Shown here piece by piece: positions 17,921 to 26,547 of a stretch of DNA of 58,321 nt. Origin of the DNA: Caballeronia pedi (GTDB lineage Bacteria; Pseudomonadota; Gammaproteobacteria; Burkholderiales; Burkholderiaceae); contig NZ_FCOE02000045.1 of assembly GCF_001544915.2 (NCBI RefSeq), positions 1 to 58,321 on the forward strand, read 5' to 3'. Below the pieces are notes generated by a model that saw only the letters and a list, made by a program, of their open reading frames with translations, did no database searches and was not told the DNA's origin. The translations under genes and the position numbers were made by a program. Numbering within the stretch: position 1 is the first letter of the stretch; each line of letters opens with the position of its first letter.

Positions 17921-17929
17921 TTTGCTGCC

Positions 17930-17983
17930 CTATAGGCAATCATAAAAAGTTATAATGCTAGCTTATAGTGAAGTGGCTATCAA
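17930..17983 (-). promoter_or_regulatory. Promoter and candidate operator of the mobile mystery A/B pair
   Basis: On the minus strand TTGATA (17983-17978) and TAGCAT (17960-17955) are separated by 17 bases, a plausible sigma-70 promoter 35 bases from the start codon. Half-sites CTATAAGC (17968-17961) and GCCTATAG (17937-17930) form an inverted repeat, with one mismatch, flanking the -10 region. This is the expected place for an operator bound by the XRE protein. The stretch is markedly AT-rich compared with its surroundings. Confidence 0.5.
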
Positions 17984-18106
17984 GATTATGCTTCATCAAT
18001 GAGAAGCGGATCCGTTCATTTTGCGTCATCATAGTGACTCAAATAAGAGACGTTCGCTTTATCATAAGAGATCAGGCGGACGGGGCCAGCAAATATCTCC
18101 GGCAAG

Positions 18107-18138
18107 AAAAAACCCGCAGTCCCTTTCGGGACGCGGGT
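18107..18138 (-). terminator. Rho-independent terminator of the TPR-glycosyltransferase gene
   Basis: The stem acccgc-a-gtccc / gggac-gcgggt with a short loop is followed, on the minus strand, by a run of T residues (A run at 18107-18112 on the plus strand). Confidence 0.85.
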
Positions 18139-18182
18139 CTCAACACCTTTTGCGGTATGGACTAGCGGAAACGAGGGATTTT

Positions 18183-20042
18183 CTACGCCGGAACCGCCGC
18201 CAGCGCCGCCGCCGTTTCCTCGATCACTTCCCGCCATTGCCCCGGTGCGCGCTGCCGCACGAGATGTGCGTTCGGATACCACGCGCTTTCGCCCGACTCG
18301 ACGCCCCAGCGCCAGTCGGCGGCGTAGGGCAGCATCACCCAGACCGGCTTGCCGAGCGCGCCCGCGAGGTGCGCGACGGACGTATCCACCGACACCACGG
18401 CGTCGAGGCGATCGACGATCGCGCCGGTATCCGCGAAGTTTTCGAGGCGTCCTTCGAGCAGATGGATCGATTTCGTGTTCGGATGCGCGCGCAGGATGTC
18501 GCGCTCGCGTCCGGTGAGAAACGGCTGGAGCACGATCCAGTCGATGCCGCCGAGCGCGAAGAGCGGGGCGAGCTCGGAGACCGGCACCGAACGCGTCTCG
18601 CCCGGCTGCATCCGTCCCGACCACGTGATGCCGATCTTGCGCCGCTCCTGGCCGCCGATCGAGCCGCGCCACTTGCGCCGGTAATCGGCGGGCACGACGA
18701 GATAGGGCGCGCGCGCCGGGATCGACTCGGGCGAAGTCATGCCGAGCGCGAGCGGCAGGCTGAGCAGCGGGCAGAACGCGCCGGCGGCCACCGCCATGCC
18801 ATCCGATTTGCTCTTGAGTTCGACGCGTGCGGCATGCGCGGCGGGCGCGAGCAGCGGCACGAGCGCGGGCTGCACCTCCAGCACCAGCTTGCCGACGAGC
18901 TTCGCCGCGAACGGCACGAAGCGCGCGAACTGCAAGGTATCGCCGAAACCCTGCTCGGCGCGTACGAGCAGCGTGCGGCCCGGCATCGGCTCGCCTTGCC
19001 AGCGTGGCAAGGACGGCGCGGGTTCGCTGCCGGGCGTCTGCAGACGCCATTCGTAGCCGGCGAGACCGCGTGCGTAATCGCCGGTCGCGAGCAGCGCGAG
19101 GGCGCGGTTCAGATGCGCGGCGGGCATCGAAGGATCGATGCGCAACGCCATCTCGAACGCGCGCAGCGCCGCGCGATGCGCCCCGAGCGCCAGATGCGTG
19201 TTGCCGAGACACAGCCACGCGACGCCGTATTTCGGATCGAGTCCGACCGCGCGCTCGAAGTGGAGCACGGCCTGATCGTGACGGCCGAGCTTCGCGAGCG
19301 CGTGACCGAGCCCGAAATAGCCCGGCGCGAAGTGCGGCTGCAACGCGACCGCCTTTTGCAGCACGGGCAGCGCGTCATCGGGATGGCCGTTCGCGTCGAG
19401 CAGATTGCCGAGATTGAAATGCGCGGCGACATAGTTCGGCTCGACGTCCAGCGCCGCGCGAAAGTGCGCGATGGCGCCGAGCGTGTCGCCGAGCGCGTTG
19501 AGCGCCATGCCGAGGTTGTTGTGCGCGCCGGCATGGCGCGGGCGCAGCGCGAGCGCGCGCTTGAACGCGTGCGCGGCGTCCTTGAAGCGGCGCAGCCCGG
19601 AGAGCGCATTGCCGAAGTTGTTCCACGCGGCCGGATCGTTGGGCTGCAGGCGCAGCGCCTTTTCGAATGCATCGGCGGCGTCTTCGTGGCGGCCGGCCGC
19701 CGTGTAGGCGTTGCCGAGGTTGTACTGCGCGAGCGGAAAACCCGGCGCGAGCGTGAGCGCGTTGCGAAACCGTTCGATCGCGTCGTCGAGGCGGCCGAGC
19801 GCTTTCAGCGCGTTGCCGAGATTGAGTTGCAGACCGGCATCGCCCGGACGCAGGTCGACGGCGCGACGCACGAGCTCAGCTGCCTCCGCGTGCTGGCCTT
19901 GTTGATGGCGCAGCACGCCGAGGTAGTGAAGGGCGTCGACGTGTTCGGGTTCGGCGGCGAGCGCGGCCTGATAGTCGCGCTCCGCGTCGGTCAGGCGGCC
20001 GTCACGATGGGCCGCGAAACCGCGGGCGAATACGGTGTCCAT
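18183..20042 (-). CDS. TPR-repeat protein with C-terminal glycosyltransferase-9-like domain
   Basis: The start is set at 20042 (MDTVFARGFAAHRDGRLTDA), where the first TPR begins; the longer frame adds 41 residues of no apparent structure. Residues 1 to about 340 are nine to ten tandem 34-residue TPRs (repeated LGNALxxLGRxDDAIxxFRxAL pattern). Residues about 360-610 resemble ADP-heptose:LPS heptosyltransferase-type domains, with DAVVSVDTSVAHLAGALGKP near 540. This combination is common in Burkholderiaceae genes linked to surface glycan or flagellin glycosylation. The acceptor is not known here. The gene is divergent from arsR, with 138 bases between start codons. Confidence 0.85.
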   Translation of the reverse strand: MDTVFARGFAAHRDGRLTDAERDYQAALAAEPEHVDALHYLGVLRHQQGQHAEAAELVRRAVDLRPGDAGLQLNLGNALKALGRLDDAIERFRNALTLAPGFPLAQYNLGNAYTAAGRHEDAADAFEKALRLQPNDPAAWNNFGNALSGLRRFKDAAHAFKRALALRPRHAGAHNNLGMALNALGDTLGAIAHFRAALDVEPNYVAAHFNLGNLLDANGHPDDALPVLQKAVALQPHFAPGYFGLGHALAKLGRHDQAVLHFERAVGLDPKYGVAWLCLGNTHLALGAHRAALRAFEMALRIDPSMPAAHLNRALALLATGDYARGLAGYEWRLQTPGSEPAPSLPRWQGEPMPGRTLLVRAEQGFGDTLQFARFVPFAAKLVGKLVLEVQPALVPLLAPAAHAARVELKSKSDGMAVAAGAFCPLLSLPLALGMTSPESIPARAPYLVVPADYRRKWRGSIGGQERRKIGITWSGRMQPGETRSVPVSELAPLFALGGIDWIVLQPFLTGRERDILRAHPNTKSIHLLEGRLENFADTGAIVDRLDAVVSVDTSVAHLAGALGKPVWVMLPYAADWRWGVESGESAWYPNAHLVRQRAPGQWREVIEETAAALAAVPA

Positions 20043-20119
20043 GACGGGGAAACTTCTGGCCGGGAAAAAGCAAACCCCGCATTTTCCCACACCCGCGCCG
20101 CCGGTCCTGGAAAGCGCGA

Positions 20120-20170
20120 TTGACATGTTGCGGCGATGGCACTTAACATCTGAACACCTATTCATACGTT
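20120..20170 (+). promoter_or_regulatory. Promoter with 12-2-12 ArsR/SmtB-type operator
   Basis: A consensus TTGACA (20120-20125) is spaced 18 bases from TAACAT (20144-20149). Overlapping the -10 and start point is an imperfect 12-2-12 inverted repeat: AACATCTGAACA (20145-20156), CC, TATTCATACGTT (20159-20170), 9 of 12 positions symmetric. Its core TGAA-N6-TTCA is the arrangement bound by SmtB/CzrA/NmtR-type metal sensors. The site lies ten bases before the arsR start. Confidence 0.75.
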
Positions 20171-20180
20171 ATCGATATCC

Positions 20181-20525
20181 GTGTCTGCCGATTCGCCTCC
20201 CGCCGCCAGCCCGATCACCTCCGATGACCGCGTCGTGCCGCTCGCCGATCTGTTCCGCCTGCTCGGCGACCCGACGCGCTTGCGCATCGTCCTCGCGTGC
20301 GTCGAACAGAGGCGCGCGGTCGGCGCCATCGCGGAGTTGCTCGGGCTGTCGGCGTCGCTCGTGAGCCATCACCTGCGTCTGTTGCGCGCGGCGCGCATCG
20401 TGCGGGCCGAACGCCAGGGCAAGCAAGTCTTCTATGTGGCCGCCGACCGCCACATCAGCGCGATGCTGGGGGAGTTGCTGGAGCACATCGCGGAGCCGCA
20501 GGCCGACGCCAGCGATATCGAATGA
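20181..20525 (+). CDS. ArsR/SmtB-family metal-responsive repressor
   Basis: The GTG start at 20181 gives a 114-residue winged-helix protein. The sequence has FRLLGDPTRLRIVLACVEQR (helix 1-2 region), the recognition helix SASLVSHHLRLLRAARIV, the beta-wing AERQGKQVFYVA, and a C-terminal helix with His residues (ADRHISAMLGELLEHI). Those C-terminal His/Asp/Glu residues resemble the alpha-5 metal site of zinc/cobalt/nickel sensors rather than the Cys site of arsenic sensors. It sits 24 bases upstream of a cation diffusion facilitator and downstream of a good operator. It therefore most likely represses the pair until zinc, cobalt or nickel is in excess. Confidence 0.9.
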   Translation: MSADSPPAASPITSDDRVVPLADLFRLLGDPTRLRIVLACVEQRRAVGAIAELLGLSASLVSHHLRLLRAARIVRAERQGKQVFYVAADRHISAMLGELLEHIAEPQADASDIE

Positions 20526-20549
20526 AACGCACCGAACGACGAGCACGCC

Positions 20550-21524
20550 ATGAGCACGCATCAACACGAAGAACACGAACATCACGACGGGCACGCACAC
20601 GGCCATGAGCACGGCCATGGTCATCATCACCATCACGCGCCGCAGGCGGGGCAGGGCCGCACGTTCGCGCTCGCGGTCGCCCTGAACGTGGTGATCGTGG
20701 TCGTGCAGGCGATCTACGGCTTCCTCGCGCATTCGACCGCGCTGCTCGCCGATGCCGGCCACAATCTCTCCGACGTGCTCGGCCTGCTGCTCGCGTGGGC
20801 CGCCGTGTGGCTCGGCAAGCGTCAGCCGAGCGCGCGCTATACGTTCGGTCTCGGCAGTTCGTCGATTCTCGCGTCGCTCGCCAATGCCGCGCTGCTGCTG
20901 TTCGCGTGCGGCGCGATCGTGCTCGAAGCGATCCAGCGGCTCATCAATCCGGCGCCCGTCGCGGGGCTGGACGTGTTCATCGTCGCGACGCTCGGCATGG
21001 TCGTGAACGGCTTCTCCGCGTGGCTCTTCATGCGCGGCAGCAAGGACGACCTCAACGTGCGCGGCGCGTTCCTGCACATGGCCGCCGATGCCGCGATCTC
21101 CGCGGCCGTCGCGGTCAGCGGTCTCATCATCATGTTCACGGGCGCGAGCTGGCTCGATCCGCTGATGAGCCTGATCGTCGTCTCGGTGATCGTCTACGGC
21201 ACCTGGGGACTCGGGCGCGACGCGATGCGCCTCGCGATGGCCGCGGTGCCGCCTTCCGTCGACCTGTCGCGTATCGAGCGGTATCTGCAGCAGCTTCCCG
21301 GCGTGCGCGACGTACACGATCTGCACGTCTGGGCGCTTTCGACGACCGAAAACGCGCTCACCGTGCATCTCGTGATGCCGCAAGGCCATCCCGGCGATGC
21401 GTTCGTGCAGGACGTCGTCAAGACGCTGCGCGGCGAGTATTCGATGCATCACGCAACCGTGCAGGTGGAGTTCGGCGAATCGTGCCATGCGTGCGTGCTG
21501 AACGAGCGCGGGCACGCGCACTGA
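20550..21524 (+). CDS. Cation diffusion facilitator (CzcD/ZitB-like) metal exporter
   Basis: This 324-residue inner-membrane Me2+/H+ antiporter has 6 predicted spans and a cytoplasmic C-terminal domain. Transport-site residues are visible as Asp68-x2-His71-x3-Asp75 (LADAGHNLSD) and in span 5 as H-x3-D (FLHMAADAA). The N-terminal 29 residues contain 15 histidines, typical of zinc/cobalt/nickel-handling members. The C-terminal domain retains the DVHDLHVWALS stretch. It follows the ArsR gene by 24 bases and is almost certainly co-transcribed with it from the promoter at 20120. Substrate is most probably Zn2+ or Co2+/Ni2+. Confidence 0.93.
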   Translation: MSTHQHEEHEHHDGHAHGHEHGHGHHHHHAPQAGQGRTFALAVALNVVIVVVQAIYGFLAHSTALLADAGHNLSDVLGLLLAWAAVWLGKRQPSARYTFGLGSSSILASLANAALLLFACGAIVLEAIQRLINPAPVAGLDVFIVATLGMVVNGFSAWLFMRGSKDDLNVRGAFLHMAADAAISAAVAVSGLIIMFTGASWLDPLMSLIVVSVIVYGTWGLGRDAMRLAMAAVPPSVDLSRIERYLQQLPGVRDVHDLHVWALSTTENALTVHLVMPQGHPGDAFVQDVVKTLRGEYSMHHATVQVEFGESCHACVLNERGHAH

Positions 21525-21593
21525 GGTTCCGGCGTGCCGAAAGCGGGAGGCGCGGGCGTACACTAGGCATCGTGACGTTTCAGGGAGGACCGC

Positions 21594-23339
21594 ATGTTTG
21601 CGCCAAAGCTGAATCCGAACGACAAGCTGGACGTGGCGCCCGTTCTGATCGTCGGCGCCGGTCCGACGGGCCTCGCCGCCGCGATGAGCCTCGCGCGTGC
21701 GCACATTCCGGTCAGGCTCGTCGACCGTGCGCGCGAGCCGTCGCCGCATTCACGCGCGATCGGCATTCAGGCGCGCACGCTGGAGCTTTTCGAGCAGCAT
21801 CGCGTCGTCAAGCCGTTTCTCGAACTCGGCCATCGCGCGCGCGTCGCGAATCTCTATTCCAATGGCCAGCGCCTCGCGCGCCTCGACTTCGATCCCCTGC
21901 AGACGCGTTATCCGTATCTGCTCTTTCTCGAACAATCGCAGACCGAACGCCTGCTCGCCGAGCATCTCGCGGGTTATCGCGTCGTGGTGGAGCGTGGTGT
22001 CGAAGTGGTCGATTTCTCGCAAGGTTCAGCGGGCTTGCAGGCGACGCTGCGTCATCCGAACGGACGCGATGAACTGTTGCGGCCTTCGTATCTGATCGCC
22101 GCCGACGGCGCGCACAGCTTCGTGCGGCATAGGCTCGGCATCGGTTTCGATGGCAAGACTTTCGATCAAACGTATCTGCTCGCGGATCTGCAGGCGGACT
22201 CCGACTGGCCCGACGACGAGTTCCATATCTTCGCGTCGGGCGAAGGACTCGCCGCGCTCTTTCCGATGGGCGGCGACCGCGCGCGCCTGATCGCCGATCT
22301 GCCCGCGCCGCTTGCGAGCGCGGTGAACGCAGTGAACGCGGCGGACGCGAAGACCGGCCCGACGCTCGACGAATGCCGTGCGCTCGTCGAGCGGCGCGTG
22401 CATCACAAGGTCGCGCTGTCGAATCTGACGTGGTCGTCGTACTTTCACCTGAACAGCCGCATGGTCGACAGACTGCGCGTGGAGCGCGTGTTCCTCGCGG
22501 GCGATTCGGCGCACGTGCATAGTCCCGCCGGCGCGCAGGGCATGAACACCGGCATTCAGGAAGCGTTCAATCTCGGCTGGAAGATCGCGCGCATGCTCGC
22601 GGGCGGCGCGCCCGAGCGGCTGCTCGACAGCTATCACACGGAGCGGCTTCCGATCGAGCGCGACGTGCTGCGTCAGTCCAGCTTGCTCACGCAGATGGCC
22701 GGCGCCGAGCATGGCCCGATGAAACTGATGCGCGATCACGTGATGCCCGCGCTCGCCGCGATCGGCCCGTTGCGCGACGCGATGCGGCGCACGGTGAGCG
22801 AGCTGTCGATCAACTATCGCAAGAGCCCGCTCACGCTGGAGCGGCTGCTCGATGGCGGCCCGCGCGCGGGCGAGCGCGCACCCGATGCGCGCGTGCATGT
22901 CGTGGACGGACCGCTCGGACGCGTGCCGGGCGTCGGCTGCCTCTACGATCTGCACGACCCCGGCTGCTTCTCGCTGTTTCTGCTCGTGAATCCGTCCGGC
23001 GAGGACGACATCGCGCTCGCGCCCGCGACCATCACCGTGGCGCACGCGATGCGCGACCCCGACCTCGATGGCCTCGCGAAGTCCATCGATGCGATCATGC
23101 CGAATGCCGTGCGCATATGGCGCATCACCGATACGCACGGCGAGGGCGCGAATTCACTGACCGACAACTACGGCCGCACGCGCCCCGCGTTCTATCTCGT
23201 GCGTCCGGATGGATACATCGCCGCGCGCGGGCGCGCGCCATCGGACGTGCATGGCCTGCTGCGCCATTGCGAGACGTGGTTCGGCGCGCAGGACACGAGC
23301 GCGGAACGCAAGGCGGAACGCGAGTACCGCGAAGATTGA
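21594..23339 (+). CDS. Class A FAD-dependent monooxygenase (PheA/TfdB/MhpA-like)
   Basis: The 581-residue flavoprotein has the GxGxxG dinucleotide motif at residues 21-26 (LIVGAGPTGLAAA), the DG motif (LIAADGAHSFVRHRLG), and the GD motif near 300 (FLAGDSAHVHSPAGAQGMNTGIQEAFNLGWK). These three motifs define NAD(P)H-dependent aromatic hydroxylases of class A. The C-terminal 150 residues resemble the thioredoxin-like domain of phenol hydroxylase and MhpA. The aromatic substrate is not determinable; no ring-cleavage genes lie nearby. Its start is preceded by gggagg. A shared terminator separates it from the converging fds operon. Confidence 0.87.
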   Translation: MFAPKLNPNDKLDVAPVLIVGAGPTGLAAAMSLARAHIPVRLVDRAREPSPHSRAIGIQARTLELFEQHRVVKPFLELGHRARVANLYSNGQRLARLDFDPLQTRYPYLLFLEQSQTERLLAEHLAGYRVVVERGVEVVDFSQGSAGLQATLRHPNGRDELLRPSYLIAADGAHSFVRHRLGIGFDGKTFDQTYLLADLQADSDWPDDEFHIFASGEGLAALFPMGGDRARLIADLPAPLASAVNAVNAADAKTGPTLDECRALVERRVHHKVALSNLTWSSYFHLNSRMVDRLRVERVFLAGDSAHVHSPAGAQGMNTGIQEAFNLGWKIARMLAGGAPERLLDSYHTERLPIERDVLRQSSLLTQMAGAEHGPMKLMRDHVMPALAAIGPLRDAMRRTVSELSINYRKSPLTLERLLDGGPRAGERAPDARVHVVDGPLGRVPGVGCLYDLHDPGCFSLFLLVNPSGEDDIALAPATITVAHAMRDPDLDGLAKSIDAIMPNAVRIWRITDTHGEGANSLTDNYGRTRPAFYLVRPDGYIAARGRAPSDVHGLLRHCETWFGAQDTSAERKAEREYRED

Positions 23340-23364
23340 AAAAAGCCCTGCGGTGCAGGGCTTT
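23338..23364. terminator. Bidirectional terminator between the monooxygenase gene and the fds operon
   Basis: The stem agccctgc / gcagggct with a GGT loop (23344-23362) is preceded by a run of A residues. That run gives a T tail on the minus strand, which favours termination of the formate dehydrogenase operon. Confidence 0.8.
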
Positions 23365-23372
23365 GAGCGGGT

Positions 23373-23618
23373 TCAGGCCGTAGCGGTCTTTGGCGTCAGA
23401 TCCGCTCTATGCAGGTTGAGTGCCTCCAGCACGATCGGCTCCATCGTGGCGCTTGCTTGCGGATCGTCGAGCGCGCCGAGAATCGCGAGCCGCATGCGCG
23501 GCTCCCAGAAGCGGCGGATATGCTCCGCGATGCTGTCGACGGCTTCGGCGCGGTCCGGCATCGAATCGAAGAATTCGCCGATGCGGTTCGCCATCTCGAT
23601 CAGGTTATCGACATCCAT
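23373..23618 (-). CDS. fdsD: Formate dehydrogenase delta subunit
   Basis: The 81-residue protein (LIEMANRIGEFFDSMPDRAEAV, HIRRFWEPRMRLAIL) is the small FdsD subunit of NAD-dependent formate dehydrogenase. FdsD is needed for a fully active enzyme in related systems, probably in cofactor maturation or stability. The gene begins 3 bases after the fdsA stop, so it is tightly coupled. It is the last gene of the operon and is followed by the terminator at 23338-23364. Confidence 0.9.
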   Translation of the reverse strand: MDVDNLIEMANRIGEFFDSMPDRAEAVDSIAEHIRRFWEPRMRLAILGALDDPQASATMEPIVLEALNLHRADLTPKTATA

Positions 23619-23621
23619 TGG

Positions 23622-26537
23622 TTATTTCCCTGAAGTGGCCATGTTCATCAGCTCGAGCTGCTGCGTGTTGAAGCGCGAGTAGTCCTTCTGCCATTGCGAC
23701 GGCTGTTCCACCGGCATCACCTGCACCGCCGTCACCTTGTACTCCGGACAATTCGTTGCCCAGTCGGACGAGTCCGTCGTGATGACGTTCGCGCCCGATT
23801 CCGGGAAGTGGAATGTCGTATAGACGACGCCAGGCTGCATGCGCTCCGAGATCTTCGCGCGCAACACCGTCTGCCCGGCCCGCGACTCGATGCCGACCCA
23901 GTCGTCATGCCTGATGCCGCGATCCTCCGCGTCGACCGGATGAATTTCCAGACGGTCCTCGTCGTGCCATTGCGAGTTCTCGGTACGCCGCGTCTGCGCG
24001 CCGACGTTGTATTGCGACAGGATGCGCCCGGTCGTGAGCAGCAGCGGATACTTGCGCGTGACCTTCTCCGGCGTCGCAATGAACTTCGTGATGACGAAGC
24101 GTCCCTTGCCGCGCACGAATTCGTCGATATGCATCGTCGGCGTGCCGTCCGGCGCCTTCTCGTTGCAGGGCCACTGGATGCTGCCGAGTTCATCGAGGCG
24201 CTCATACGAGACGCCGTGGAAAGTCGGCGTGAGACGCGCGATCTCGTCCATGATCTCGGACGGGTTCGCGTAGTTCATCTCGTAACCGAGCGCGCGCGAC
24301 AGTTTGATCGTCACTTCCCAGTCGGAGAAGCCCGCGAGCGGCGGCATCACCTTGCGCACGCGCGAGATGCGGCGCTCGGCGTTGGTGAAGGTGCCGTCCT
24401 TTTCGAGGAAGGTCGAGCCGGGCAGCAGAACGTGCGCGTACTTTGCCGTTTCGTTCAGGAAGATGTCCTGCACGACGATGCATTCCATCGAAGACAACGC
24501 GTCCGCCACGTGCTGCGTGTTCGGGTCCGACTGAACGATGTCCTCGCCCTGGCAATAGAGGCCCATGAAGGTGCCGTGCATCGCGGCGTCGAACATGTTC
24601 GGGATGCGCAGGCCCGGCTCCGGCTGAAGCTGCACGTTCCACGCTTCCTCGAAGAGCGCGCGCGTGGCGGCATCGCCGATATGCCGATAACCCGGCAGCT
24701 CGTGCGGGAACGAGCCCATGTCGCACGAGCCCTGAACGTTGTTCTGCCCGCGCAGCGGATTCACGCCGACGCCTTCGCGACCGATGTTGCCCGTCGCCAT
24801 CGCCAGATTGGCGATGCCCATGACGGTGGTCGAGCCTTGCGCGTGCTCGGTCACGCCGAGGCCGTAGTAGATCGCGCCATTGCCGCCCAGCGCGTAGATG
24901 CGCGCGGCTTCGCGGACCTGTTGCGCGGGCACGCCGGTGATCGCTTCCATCGCTTCGGGCGAGTTCTCTTCCTTGGCGACGAAATCGCGCCACTGGCCGA
25001 AGGCACGCTCTTCGCAGCGTTCAGCGATGAAGTCTTCCTTCAGCAAGCCTTCCGTGACGATCACATGCGCGAGCGAGTTGACCATCGCGACGTTGGTGCC
25101 GGGCCGCAGTTGCAGGTGATATTGCGCCTTCACGTGCGGCGTATCGACGATATCGATGCGGCGCGGATCGATCACGATCAGCTTCGCGCCTTCGCGAATG
25201 CGGCGCTTCAGACGCGAGCCGAACACGGGATGGCCGTCGGTCGGATTCGCGCCCATCACGACGATCACATCCGATTGCTCGACCGATGCGAACGTCTGCG
25301 TGCCCGCCGATTCGCCGAGCGTCGTCTTCAGGCCGTAGCCCGTCGGCGAGTGGCACACGCGCGCGCAGGTATCGACGTTGTTGTTGCCGAACGCGGCGCG
25401 CACGAGCTTCTGCACGAGATACGTCTCTTCGTTCGTGCAGCGCGACGACGTGATGCCGCCGATCGAATCACGCCCGTACTTGTCCTGGATGCGGCGGAAT
25501 TCGCTCGCCGCGTAGTTGAGCGCTTCCTCCCACGACACTTCGCGCCACGGATCGGTGATCTTCGCGCGGATCATCGGCTTCTTGATACGGTCCTTGTGCG
25601 TCGCGTAGCCCCATGCGAAGCGGCCCTTCACGCACGCGTGACCTTCGTTCGCCTGGCCGTTCTTGTTCGGCGTCATGCGCACGACGGTGTTGCCCTTCAT
25701 CTCCGCCTTGAGCGAGCAGCCGACGCCGCAATACGCGCACGTCGTGATCGCCGAATGCTCGGCCTGACCGAGCATGATGACGGTCTTTTCCTGCAAGGTC
25801 GCGGTCGGGCATGCTGCGACGCACGCGCCGCACGACACGCACTCCGATTCCATGAACGGCACGTTCTCGCTTGCCGCGACGCGCGATTCGAAGCCGCGTC
25901 CGGCGATGGTCAGAGCGAACGTGCCTTGCGTCTCTTCGCACGCGCGCACGCATCGATTGCAGACGATGCACTTCGACGGATCGTAGGTGAAGTACGGATT
26001 CGACTCGTCCTTCTTGTCCTTCAGATGGTTCGCGCCTTCATAGCCATAGCGCACTTCGCGCAAGCCGACGACGCCCGCCATGTCCTGCAATTCGCAATCG
26101 CCATTGGCGGGGCAGGTGAGACAGTCGAGCGGGTGATCGGAGATATAAAGCTCCATCACGTTCTTGCGAAGCGATTGCAGCTTGTCGCTTTGCGTGCGCA
26201 CCTTCATGCCCGCTTCGACGGGCGTCGTGCACGACGCGGGATAGCCGCGCTTGCCTTCGATCTCGACGAGGCACAGACGGCACGAGCCCCACGGTTCGAG
26301 CGAATCGGTGGCGCAGAGCTTCGGCACGTTGACGCCCGCTTCGATCGACGCGCGCATCACCGACGTACCCGCGGGCACGGTGACGGACTGACCGTCGATT
26401 TCGAGCGTCACGTCGATATCGGCATGACGCAGCGGCGTGCCGTAATCGGTATCGTCGAACGGATCGCGGCGCTGCACCGATGCCGCGCTCTTGCACGCGC
26501 AGTTGCCGGAGCCGCAGCCGTTGTTGGTGTTGGACAT
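23622..26537 (-). CDS. fdsA: NAD-dependent formate dehydrogenase alpha (molybdenum catalytic) subunit
   Basis: The 971-residue subunit oxidises formate to CO2 at a bis-MGD molybdenum site. In order, it has a [2Fe-2S] ferredoxin domain (Cys75, 86, 89, 103), a His135/Cys139/142/148 cluster, and two [4Fe-4S] ferredoxin clusters (Cys190-200 and Cys233-243). The cluster next to the cofactor follows (Cys267, 270, 274, 302), then the molybdopterin domains. The metal ligand is Cys395 in ARVCHSPTG, so this is a cysteine enzyme, not a selenoenzyme. The C-terminal domain has typical molydopterin dinucleotide binding (TTGRILSQYNVGAQTRR). Start at 26537 has GGAGACAA upstream. The gene starts 10 bases after fdsB. 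Confidence 0.97.
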   Translation of the reverse strand: MSNTNNGCGSGNCACKSAASVQRRDPFDDTDYGTPLRHADIDVTLEIDGQSVTVPAGTSVMRASIEAGVNVPKLCATDSLEPWGSCRLCLVEIEGKRGYPASCTTPVEAGMKVRTQSDKLQSLRKNVMELYISDHPLDCLTCPANGDCELQDMAGVVGLREVRYGYEGANHLKDKKDESNPYFTYDPSKCIVCNRCVRACEETQGTFALTIAGRGFESRVAASENVPFMESECVSCGACVAACPTATLQEKTVIMLGQAEHSAITTCAYCGVGCSLKAEMKGNTVVRMTPNKNGQANEGHACVKGRFAWGYATHKDRIKKPMIRAKITDPWREVSWEEALNYAASEFRRIQDKYGRDSIGGITSSRCTNEETYLVQKLVRAAFGNNNVDTCARVCHSPTGYGLKTTLGESAGTQTFASVEQSDVIVVMGANPTDGHPVFGSRLKRRIREGAKLIVIDPRRIDIVDTPHVKAQYHLQLRPGTNVAMVNSLAHVIVTEGLLKEDFIAERCEERAFGQWRDFVAKEENSPEAMEAITGVPAQQVREAARIYALGGNGAIYYGLGVTEHAQGSTTVMGIANLAMATGNIGREGVGVNPLRGQNNVQGSCDMGSFPHELPGYRHIGDAATRALFEEAWNVQLQPEPGLRIPNMFDAAMHGTFMGLYCQGEDIVQSDPNTQHVADALSSMECIVVQDIFLNETAKYAHVLLPGSTFLEKDGTFTNAERRISRVRKVMPPLAGFSDWEVTIKLSRALGYEMNYANPSEIMDEIARLTPTFHGVSYERLDELGSIQWPCNEKAPDGTPTMHIDEFVRGKGRFVITKFIATPEKVTRKYPLLLTTGRILSQYNVGAQTRRTENSQWHDEDRLEIHPVDAEDRGIRHDDWVGIESRAGQTVLRAKISERMQPGVVYTTFHFPESGANVITTDSSDWATNCPEYKVTAVQVMPVEQPSQWQKDYSRFNTQQLELMNMATSGK

Positions 26538-26547
26538 TGTTGTCTCC

